Positions 55,338 through 64,000 of a stretch of 64,000 nt of DNA are shown in pieces. The notes below the pieces were generated by a model. It was not told the DNA's origin and made no database searches. It saw only the letters and a program-made list of their open reading frames with translations. Source of the stretch: Typhlomys cinereus. Its lineage: Eukaryota; Chordata; Mammalia; Rodentia; Platacanthomyidae. Numbering within the stretch: position 1 is the stretch's first letter; each line of letters begins with the position of its first letter. The DNA lies in assembly GCA_023101885.1 (NCBI GenBank), contig JALPQD010000004.1, positions 12,669,688-12,733,687 of the forward strand. The letters run 5' to 3'. Made by a program: the position numbers and the translations under genes.

Positions 55338-55475
55338 AGTTTTTAGGACAGGGCCTCACTCTGAGCCCAGGCTTCCTTTGAACTTACTATGTAGCCCAGG
55401 CTGGCCTTGAAATGGAGGTTATCTTCTACTGTGTCTTCTGAATGTTGAAATCACAGGCATGTACCACCATGCCCC
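55338..55475 (-). mobile_element. B1 SINE, antisense
   Basis: TTTTTAGGACAGGGCCTCACTCTGAGCCCAGGC...ACTATGTAGCCCAGGCTGGCCTTGAAATGG...TTGAAATCACAGGCATGTACCACCATGCCC is a clear reversed B1. Confidence 0.9.
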
Positions 55476-55630
55476 AATATATACAATTGCTAAGAGAAAA
55501 TGATAATAATTATAGTAAAAAGCTAGGAGATGCTTGGTGAGTAAAACATTTGCCTTACAAGCGTTAGGACTAGAACCCACATGAATCCAGGTATAGCACA
55601 TATCTTTTTTCCCCCTGTTCTTTCGTGTGT

Positions 55631-55636
55631 ACATGT

Positions 55637-55689
<53 letters not shown>
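55631..55689. repeat. (TG)n array 1
   Basis: About 28 TG units with two short interruptions near the start. Confidence 0.95.
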
Positions 55690-55691
<2 letters not shown>

Positions 55692-55740
55692 ATAAATCCA
55701 GGTATAGCACATACCTTTTCCCACATTCTTTCATGTGCAT

Positions 55741-55742
<2 letters not shown>

Positions 55743-55782
<40 letters not shown>
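55743..55782. repeat. (TG)n array 2
   Basis: About 20 pure TG units. Confidence 0.95.
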
Positions 55783-55783
<1 letters not shown>

Positions 55784-56052
55784 TGTTTATATATGGGAGG
55801 GCACATGTGTGGGTGTGGAGGAGGTTCACGAGTGCAGCACACATCTTAATCCCATTGCTGCTGTGGGCAGGTGAGAAGCAGAGACAGGAAAATCACCAGA
55901 AGCTTGAGGACCAGTTAGTTTACTCTGTGCAGTAACAAAACAAGGCCCTGTCTCAAACAAAGTGAAAGGTGAAGATCAACGTCTGAGGTAGTTCTATGAC
56001 ATCCATGCATGCAAGCCACATACACACAAACATTACATATACCTTTGCCTAG

Positions 56053-56053
<1 letters not shown>

Positions 56054-56104
<51 letters not shown>
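56054..56104. repeat. (CA)n array
   Basis: About 25 pure CA units in the SINE tail, complementary to the TG arrays 270-420 bp to the left. Confidence 0.95.
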
Positions 56105-56107
<3 letters not shown>

Positions 56108-56108
56108 T

Positions 56109-57185
56109 ATTTTATAAACCCTTCTTTTGTCTTGTGAAGGTAGAGAGTCCAGTTACAGACTTATTTCCATTGTAGTAACCTTTTTTTATTATTACTCATT
56201 GGAACAGAGCATCTATGTGATCAAACATGGCATAATTAACAGAAACATGGTCAGTGTCCACAGTGGGATGAGTTCTGCCCACAAGCATTGTTGGTAGATA
56301 AAGCTGTGTGTGACTTTAACATAACCTAGTAAGAGATGGCATTTCCAGGTTTTTCTCCAGAGTAGGAAATAAATGAATTGCTGTTTAGTGGAATTTACAG
56401 AAAAGTCACAGAAAACACTGGGTCTCAAGGTTTTCAGATCAGCTGGGGTTTCTCACCCCTCACCCTCTGTTACATGCTCTGCCCACAAGGCAGTCAACCA
56501 CAGAAAGAGACCAAAGAGGAAAGACTTCTGTTTTGTTTTGCTTTTCAGCTCAAAATCAATGACTCTTTGTGACATGCTTCAGCCCGAGATCCATAACCCA
56601 CAGCTTAAGTGAGGCATGGCAGTCTGGTGGGAAAATATGAGGTGATTTAAGCAAGATCTGAGAGCTCCAAGCTGTCGGTCCTGAGCACTCGTGGTCTTTG
56701 ATTGCAAACTTACAAAGAGCAAAAGACGGTATGTATATTTTGAACCAGCAACCTAGAGATACTCGGGAATATTAACTGTTAACACTTGATTATAGAAAAC
56801 CTCTAAATGCCTGTCTGACAGTCAGGCTTGGCTCCTTAAGCTGCGATACATATTTTATATTCATTCTTACAATAGACCTTTCTTGTACCCTAAAGTTAAT
56901 GAAACCTTAATCATCCATTGATAGGAGTCTAAATATAAATTCTTCATAGAAGCTATCTCTCTCACAATTTTAGCCTACACTTATAATTTATAGCATGTTT
57001 CTAAATTAAATAGTATTATAATAACTTTAGCTTCTCCCTCTCTGTTTCTCTTCCCCCACCCTCTCTCTTTTTCTCTCATTTTAGTCAGCTTCATGAATTT
57101 TTGCTTTGCTAGTCTCTTAGTGTGGACATGCCTTATCATTCTCCTACCAATGCCAATCACTTTCACTCATAACTCAATGGATATG
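56109..57185. other. no recognisable feature
   Basis: About 1 kb of unique-looking sequence; no exon is supported. Confidence 0.4.
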
Positions 57186-57193
57186 ATTTTAAT

Positions 57194-57491
57194 TTTTTTA
57201 TTATTTATTCAATTGTGCGTGTATCATGTGTGCATGTGTGTATGTATGCATGTGTGTGTATGTGTGTGTAGAACCACGGATGAATTCGGGAACCACTATG
57301 TACACCTCTACCTCCTCCTTGTTTACTCTGCCCAGGGATTCACAGGCTCCGCCTTATCAGGACCAGAAACGCAGGCTGACACCCCCCCCCCCGCTTCCGC
57401 CCAGCATCTGTACGTGGGGTCTAAGATCCGAACTCAGGACCTTCTGCCTGCAAGGCAGAGGCTTAACCCCTGAGCCACCTCTCCAGCCCCA
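57194..57491 (-). mobile_element. young GC-rich tRNA-derived SINE, antisense, with target duplication
   Basis: Nearly identical to 49773-50061. The minus strand starts GGGGCTGGAGAGGTGGCTCAG with the same B-box, GC-rich body and CA tail, ending ATTGAATAAATAATAAAA. ATTTTAAT at 57186-57193 and 57492-57499 is the target duplication. It has a C-run (57384-57393) not seen in the other copy. Confidence 0.9.
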
Positions 57492-57499
57492 ATTTTAAT

Positions 57500-58258
57500 A
57501 TTTTTTAAAAAATGGTTTTAATTGAAAAACTTTTAGATTATTAAAATTTACGCATCACTGCTTATTAAAGATGAATGTGTCCTTACAAAGTTTACCCGTT
57601 CAGCATGAAACTCTGAACCCCTGCTGTGCTTACATTTAGAGGTGTAGACTGTGAGGAGGCCATCAACATTAAATGTGGCCAAAGGTTGAAGCTTAAAATC
57701 ATCAGAACTTTGAAGAAAACCCGAGGTCCCTCTCCACCATGTGAGACACAATGAGAAGGTAGCCACTGAATGAGAAACCTCATCAGAAACCACGTTGCCG
57801 AGCCTCAATCTGTGAGCTCTGGATCTCCAAGACAGCTGGAAAATTAATGCCTGATTTAGTCTTAAGGTAATTTTCTGAGGTGAATCAAGAAGATTAATGT
57901 CATTTTTAAAAAGTTATTTCAAAGATACAGTATGCAAATACAATATGTTTCCAATTAAAGGGGATAAAAAAATCTGTGCTCAAAAGCATAAAAAATAAAT
58001 CCTTTGGTTTAAGTATAAGGAGAAAGAAAATCTTTGCATAATTCTGGTAGAAAAAAATTCTATCGCTTACTTTTAGCAATGCAGTGTCAATATTAGAAAA
58101 AGTTCTTGAAAAGAAATGATATTATTTGTGAATTTATGAGGAAAAATAAACTCAGACAAGCATGTTAAACCAAAATTACTAGATGCAATGTAACAGAATC
58201 ACTAAGTATTTATATATCTTAACTGCAAATGTATGGGAAGCTCTCATAAAAATATTTC
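57500..58258. other. no recognisable feature
   Basis: AT-rich sequence with no recognised repeat; no gene supported. Confidence 0.4.
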
Positions 58259-58261
58259 TCA

Positions 58262-58510
58262 GGGCTCAGAGATAAGCCTCTGCCTTGAAAACAAAAGGAC
58301 CTGAATTCGGATGCCAGGTCCTACATAAAAACAACCTGCACTTCTGACCCTAGAAGGCAGAGCCTGAGAAACCCCAGAGATAAGTAATAAGGAGGTAAAA
58401 ACAATCCAGGATGATTCCTGAAGTCACTCTTGGGCCCACACAGGCACAGACAGTGTTGTTTTCTATACTCACACACATGCACACACCCAATGTACACATG
58501 TCATCAGATA
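58262..58510 (+). mobile_element. tRNA-derived SINE
   Basis: GGGCTCAGAGATAAGCCTCTGCC head, GACCTGAATTCGGATGCC B-box, AGCCTGAGAAACCCCAGAGATAAGTAATAAGGAGG and CCTGAAGTCACTCTTGGGCCC body. Same family as 48820. Confidence 0.8.
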
Positions 58511-58557
58511 ACAAAAATAGGCTGCATTGAGTCCACAAATGTAACAGTCTCTGGTCA

Positions 58558-58571
58558 CCAGTAGGGGGCAG
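58558..58571 (+). promoter_or_regulatory. full-consensus CTCF-like motif
   Basis: CCAGTAGGGGGCAG satisfies all 14 positions of CCASYAGRKGGCRS. It lies just outside the recognisable end of the SINE at 58262-58510. Occupancy is unknown. Confidence 0.5.
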
Positions 58572-58737
58572 CAAGATCTATTGGATTCCTCTAATGTCTG
58601 ACACTTACTGGAGGTGTTCCAGTACAACTGGAAGTGCCTACCAGACAAACATTAGGCATGGTAGCATCAGACAGGCAGAAAAAGAAATTTCAAGTGAGGA
58701 CTAAGCACTAAGAGGAGATGATAAAATTGCACAGGTC

Positions 58738-58925
58738 AAGACTGGGGAGATGGTTTTATTGGTCAAGTGCTTACTGGGCAAACACAAAGACCTGACTTCA
58801 ATTCCCAGCACCCATGGAGAAACCTGGGACAGCAGTGCTGGGGAGGGAGAGACAGGAGGGTCACTGTGGCTTGCTGGTGAGCCAATCTAGCAGAATCAGT
58901 GAGCTCCATGTTCAATGAGAGACCT
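58738..58925 (+). mobile_element. B4-like SINE fragment
   Basis: AAGACTGGGGAGATGGTTTTATTGGTCAAGTGC head, CTTCAATTCCCAGCACCC B-box, GCTGGGGAGGGAGAGACAGGAGGGTC body, GTGAGCTCCATGTTCAATGAGAGACC. The next SINE follows directly. Confidence 0.8.
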
Positions 58926-58939
58926 ATGGAGAAGTGGAG

Positions 58940-59300
58940 AGGGCTGGAGAGATGGCTCAGGGGTTAAAGCCTTTGCCACACAAGGGCGAGTACCTGAGTT
59001 CAGATCCCGGATGCCATGTAAAAACATTGGGTGGAAATGGCAGTGGCCTATTCTTCTGACCCTGGAAGGCAAAGCCTGGAAAACCCCCAGAGCAAAGCAA
59101 TAAGGAAGTAGAGCAATACAAGATGTTCCCAATGTCACCCTTGAGCCTTCACAGGTGTGCGCGCGCACACATACACACACACAAACACAAAAGTCTGGCC
59201 TCTGCACCCATACACAGTCATAAACACACACATATATGCATACACACATATGCACACACACAATACACAATACATAGATGTATGTGTGTACGTGCATACA
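58940..59300 (+). mobile_element. tRNA-derived SINE with CA-rich tail
   Basis: GGGCTGGAGAGATGGCTCAGGGGTTAAAGCC (A-box intact), GTACCTGAGTTCAGATCCCGG (B-box), GGCAAAGCCTGGAAAACCCCCAGAGCAAAGCAATAAGGAAGTAGAGC body, then an imperfect CACACA tail with CATATGCA variants. Confidence 0.85.
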
Positions 59301-60250
59301 CTCACATAAAACCGATATACAGGGCAAAATTTCATACATTCTCACAAGAATATGGAAGTCAAATTGAGAATGTTTGTGACCCTCGAATTATTATGTGTTG
59401 TCAATTACTAATTCTCCTAGCAATTTTCTAAAATCAACCAGAAAATCTGAAATGATTCTTCTGATTTCTCACAGTTAAAGCTAAATTTTCTTTTTGGCTC
59501 ACTTTCTTTAAACTTACATGAAGTGCAACTCCAAGATATTTTGAATAGTTCACTGATGTATGATGAAAGAAAGATTGACTATTTTCCCCTTAGCAAAAGA
59601 GAAAAGTAAATTTCAGTATTTCAGAATTTCAGTATTGCAAATCTAAAATAAATAATTTGGTCCAAAAGTAAATTAGCCTTTACTAGACCCTAGTTCTAAA
59701 TGGAAAAAAATATATCTAAAAGACCATAAATAATAAAATTTTAAATTATCTAAATTCTTGCTAGATCTGATATATTGATATAAGTATAGGAAAAGTAAAC
59801 AATATTTTAATGGTGACTCAAAAAGACTTTAGATTGATCCATTTCCTTACCTTAGCTATAGCTTTCTCAATATATTGAGCTAGCCTTATGATGTTTCTGA
59901 ATCTAATGTGTTAGTGCTGAGCAGAATATAGTAACCTAGAAGGGAGACAGGCTCAAAGCCTCTCTTTGTAGATGTACATGCAGCTCTGACTTAATTATCA
60001 AGGGAATCTTTTTTGCTCTTACACTACTGAAAAACAGTCCAAAAATTGATCATCTTGGAAGAACTGACTTCCTCTAAAGACCAGGACAAGAAAAGAAAAA
60101 GAAAGAAGATGAAGGAAAAAGAGAAGATGGCACTGAAAAGTGAAGAAGGAACAGGAAATCACACAAAGAAATAAATGCATACCTTGTACAATGCTGAATC
60201 TGATGGCACTGATATTGGTGCTAAATTTTGGAAATAAAGGTTTATATATC
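59301..60250. other. AT-rich sequence, no feature
   Basis: No recognised repeat or gene; a purine-rich stretch at 60088-60150 only. Confidence 0.4.
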
Positions 60251-60252
60251 TA

Positions 60253-60530
60253 TTATGATGGTTAATATTATATGTCACGTTGACTAGGCTAGGAGATGGC
60301 CAATAATCTAGTAAACTACTGTATCTGGGTATGACAGGCAAAGTGTTTCTGGAACAGATCAGCAATTGAGTGATAGATTAAGGAGAGGAGATCCCACACT
60401 CCAATGTGGATGGGCAACATCCAGTCCGTTGAAGCCTTAACTTGAAGGAAACAGTGAACAAAGGCAGAGGTATTCTCTGGGCTTGAACTAGACCATCCAT
60501 TTATTTCAAATCAGTGCCTCTAGCTGTTGG
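60253..60530 (+). mobile_element. ancient ERVL-type LTR fragment
   Basis: GATGGTTAATATTATATGTCACGTTGACTAGGC, TCTGGGTATGACAGGCAAAGTGTTTC, CACTCCAATGTGGATGGGCAACATCCAGTCCGTTGAAG and TTGAACTAGACCATCCA follow the order of a common ancient mammalian LTR. Exact family not assigned. Confidence 0.6.
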
Positions 60531-61346
60531 GCCTTCTGATTCAAACTGGAAATCACGCCAATGATTTCTCTTGTTTTGAGGCTTTACTTTTTGGCTGAAA
60601 TTATACTGCTAATTTTCATGACCTCTAATTTGCAGCAAGCACATTGTAAGACTTGAACAATTCTTCATATTTACACATTTGCATATACTTCATTGATTCT
60701 ATTTCTTTGGAGTATGCCTATTGACACACATACTCTATGCTTTTCTGATTTCTAAACATGTTAATCTCAGGAACACAAACAAGTTCTTCTAATGGAATAA
60801 AGAAAAATTATTTCTTTTCAAGGTCTGATTTTAGCTTATAGTGAAGTTTTATGGCCAAGTTACTAACTTCTGAGAATGGGATTTGTAATGGAAATACTGA
60901 TAGATTTCTTAATGGTATCTTTGCTGGCAGGCATCTATATATTAGCCTTAATAGCATCAAATTGTGAGGCTAAAGCGACTAGAAATCTGCCAACTTTTCA
61001 CTTCAGTAATTCCTGCTTCACTAGTGTCTGGTATTAACTTCATTTGAGTGATTTTTCAGGTCTTTCTAAAGACTAGTATCCTGTATTTCTAAGAACAAGA
61101 GTTATAATACTACAGGCTTGCATATCACAAATCTGGAATGGCATATTTATTTCTGAATGAGCCAAGACTCTGTAGTCCTTTTCTATTTAGGAAATTTACC
61201 TGTCTAAAAGTCTTGAGTTCTCTAGCCATAAATTCTACAGTCTGGGGACTTGCTCTTTTTCCTCCCATTTTAATACAATTTATTCATCTTCCCAGAGGCT
61301 CATTGAACAACTGAAGGAGATAGCAATGTAATTTCATGAAGAGTGA
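60531..61346. other. no recognisable feature
   Basis: AT-rich unique-looking sequence. Confidence 0.4.
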
Positions 61347-61347
61347 C

Positions 61348-61373
61348 TGTGTGTGTGTGTGTGTGTGTGTGTG

Positions 61374-61408
<35 letters not shown>
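61348..61408. repeat. (TG)n microsatellite
   Basis: About 30 TG units with one GCATGT interruption. Confidence 0.95.
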
Positions 61409-61410
<2 letters not shown>

Positions 61411-63914
61411 TTTTAATGTGAATGGATAAGCAGGATCTTCACATGTTAGCAGAACTGCAGCTGGGTGCTAGGCTTTCATTAGATTATCTCATTATATAAC
61501 CTACTGCCTACAACTGTCTTCTGTTACTGCCTCTTTTATGTAGCCTGACAGCCCGTATACAGATAGAGTTGTAAATACATGTAGCCAAGGCTTAAACAAA
61601 AATTTTCCCTCTCATCATGTTTATCAGGATAAATCAAAATAAATGTGTTGCCAGATAAATTCTTCCTGAGTTGATACTGACAGAGCACAGCAAACACCAT
61701 CTCTTCTGCCTCAAGGGGCGCTTCCAAAGCTCTGGCTTTGGCATTTAGAAATACTGAGCATGGTTGAATAGATCCATATGCATTCTCTGTCACAACTTAC
61801 GGAAACGTGGAAATCAGCTTTGTCCTCTCAAGTATGATGTTATTTCAAGGCTATTCTGGCAGAGGATAGGAAATCCAGAGGAATTTTGCCCCAAACCAGT
61901 TGTGACATACAGTGTAACAAGAAAAATGAAGTCAGTCATTAGAGAAAATTTAGAAATACCATGCTTAAAAGCTCTGCAGACAGGGAACGCTTTTTCTCAC
62001 TGGTGGCTGTTTTTCAAGAGGCAACATCAAAATCATGCAAGCACCATGGACTGAGAACTGTAATCTGGTTCTTTCAAATGCACGTGCAGAAATTAGCAAC
62101 AGTGCCATGATGCATAAAGCATGTTGATAAACCTGCACGACAAATAAGGTCCCAAGCAGAATATGCAGGAATGAAATTTTCCCTCACTCTTTAGAAGCCA
62201 TAAAGAACAATGCAAGAATTTTAAGCATCCACTCAGATCTCCATTTTCCAGCCTGAAAAGCCGACTTCCCTTGTGCATGCAAACCTCTAGCTGTGGCTGA
62301 CGGCTGTAAGCCCATTATATTCCAACTGCCATCTGGCAGCAGAGAGCCAATCCACTGCTTCAGTCACAGTGGCCTGCTTCTCTAGCTCTGGGAATTGCAC
62401 TAAAGTGCATGATTTAAATGTCTTCACTGTCAAATTATTGTTGTTTAGTTCATCAAGATAAATGCTTTAAACCCACTGAGAAAGCTATGCCCTAAAGAGA
62501 ACTATTCACTGTATAGAAGAGAAGTATTTGAAAAGCAGTGGCTGCTTAGCAGCCTAATATTAGTTTTATTCATAATACTAGGTTTTCTGAATATGAGGTA
62601 ACAGAACAATAATTACCCAATAACCCAAATTCTTAATGTGTGAGCAGCCCAATTCAAAAAATATTTTACAGGGAAATATGAAGTTTGGGGTGAGGACAAA
62701 TTTATAAATCCTTACCATTTTTTTCATCACCCCCCCCAAGATCTTTTCTCACAAGCCTGCATGACTGTTTCTAGCTATTGTTGTGTACCATCCACTATGC
62801 AAGGCTGCAAGAATAAAAAGATAAGACTCAGTCCTTGCCTTCTAGAAAACGACAAAAATAAGAAAACAGCGTTACACTTGTGATGCATTCTAAGGCAGAC
62901 ACTTATTTATCACAGAAAGAAAACAGCTCAACAGGGAAAGGTGGCAGTCATCTTTGGCCATCATGTTCAGATTCTTTTAGGTTTTCTTGAATCCCACAGG
63001 CTCTACCACCAAAGGATACCTGCAGGGGTGAGCAACATTCTAACTACCCAGATGAGCTTGAGCGATGTGATATAATAGTAAAGGTGAGGGCAGCTGCTGT
63101 GGGCAGTGACTTTCATCAGCAGTGGGGGTGACATCAGTGGAACAGCATCGGGCCGCCCACAGTCCCTGTGTCTCAAAGAGTGAGAACTGGCTTGGATTGT
63201 ACCCTTTGTCTTTCTCGAGAACCACTGGTTCATCACGTGGAATTGAAGTGTGCAAAGTGTTTACTAAGCGAAGTCTCCTTGTCTAATTAAGAAATAAATG
63301 AGGGAGAGGACGCTGAGCGGTGAGTAGAAATGGGCATTCTTCCGCTCTCTCCATTCCAAGGGACACGTGTTTACTACTTGCGAAGAGCAGATTCTCTCTC
63401 TTCTCTTCTCATATGACTCTCCTAAATGTGATTTTTGGCTCGGCATTTTCCTAGGCTTTACAGAGAACAATACAGACGGTTCTCAAATTTTGGATTTGAG
63501 AATTTTTATTCCACTTCAGGAAGGATTCCCACAGACTATCTGGCAAAGCCCTGGGTCTCTATGTTTACATGACCCAGATCTCTAGGGCGAATCAGGGACT
63601 GACACTCAGTAAGGCCTAAGTATATGAAAGGGAAATCTGCCTAAATCGGAGCAAACACACAGGTTAAGGTTACAGAAAGAATGGGCGTGGCGGCAGGTCT
63701 AATCTACTGCATTCAGTTATACAAATTGAATCTTTCCCTTGGGCGATGAGGGTTTAGAAATAAAAAGCAGTGAAAGAGAAGGAAAGGGAAAGTGGATTAA
63801 AAGTTTCTTAAAGAAAGAAAGACATCTGGGAATAAAACCTTTTCCCCACCCCCACCTCTCTATGCAAGCGGGCAGGAAAGGTTTGGATCCCCAGAACCCG
63901 GAAGAAAGCCAAGC
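61409..63914. other. repeat-poor interval, possibly containing conserved non-coding DNA
   Basis: About 2.5 kb with no recognised SINE, LTR or L1. The part 62060-62640 is rich in short motifs of the kind seen in enhancers (TGATGCATAAAG, GTGCATGATTTAAATG, CCATCTGGCAGC), but that is only an impression. Short frames near 61536-62278 and 63003-63996 are not supported as genes. Confidence 0.35.
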
Positions 63915-64000
63915 GGGTACTGAGGCTGCCTGTAATCCCAGCACTAGGGAGGCAGAGACGGGAGTCTTCGGAAAAGCTGACTAGCCAGTGGAGCAAGCAT
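63915..64000 (+). mobile_element. B4-like SINE, cut by the window end
   Basis: CTGAGGCTGCCTGTAATCCCAGCACTAGGGAGGCAGAGACGGGAG...GCTGACTAGCCAGTGGAGCAAG matches the middle of the B4-type (ID plus B1-like) element. The rest lies beyond the window. Confidence 0.7.

Larger units (their letters stand above)
55520..56108 (+). mobile_element. B4-like SINE with expanded TG arrays and a duplicated segment
   Basis: Head AGCTAGGAGATGCTTGGTGAGTAAAAC; body with CTTAATCCCATTGCTGCTGTGGGCAGG and AAGGCCCTGTCTCAAACAAAG; CA tail at 56054-56104. A unit of about 111 bp starting ATCCAGGTATAGCACATA (55585 and 55696) is present twice, each time followed by CTTTC.TGTG and a TG array. Total length is about double a normal element. 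Confidence 0.65.

Overview
This window looks like non-coding nuclear DNA of a rodent, probably intergenic or deep intronic. I found no host protein-coding exon, tRNA, rRNA or CRISPR array that I can support. The rodent assignment rests on B1 (7SL-derived) SINEs, several B2/ID- and B4-like tRNA-derived SINEs, MaLR LTRs of the MT/ORR1 type, and two full-length L1 elements whose 5' UTR is built from GC-rich monomers. The SINE and L1 variants do not read as house mouse or rat, so a non-murine rodent is possible, but I cannot name the species.

Layout. 1-14 kb: old and middle-aged L1 pieces, including one 5'-inverted (twin-primed) copy and one short 3' end with a clean target duplication, plus SINEs, a long TTC/GAA tract, a MIR and two LTRs. 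14.8-16.6 kb: a complete small MaLR provirus with two 414-bp LTRs and a GTATT target duplication. 17.9-24.3 kb and 31.4-37.9 kb: two full-length L1 elements, both on the minus strand and closely related, each with 5' UTR, ORF1, ORF2, 3' UTR and target duplications; all their reading frames are broken. 25.2-25.8 kb and 38.0-39.3 kb: two diverged copies of another dispersed repeat. 39-44 kb: more LTRs, a candidate retrocopy and an older L1 with an inserted polyadenylated element. 44-47.4 kb: almost repeat-free. 47.4-60.5 kb: dense SINEs, CA/TG arrays, and a 144-bp solitary L1 5' leader with a 16-bp target duplication. 60.5-64 kb: mostly unique sequence, ending in a SINE cut by the window edge.

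Nothing works together as a gene system. The biology is retrotransposition: L1 made the full-length, truncated, inverted and leader-only copies, and its machinery presumably mobilised the SINEs and the retrocopy. The most unusual items are the solitary L1 leader, the misplaced L1-derived patches inside both full-length L1 copies, ORF1 lesions shared by both copies, and the intact MaLR provirus.
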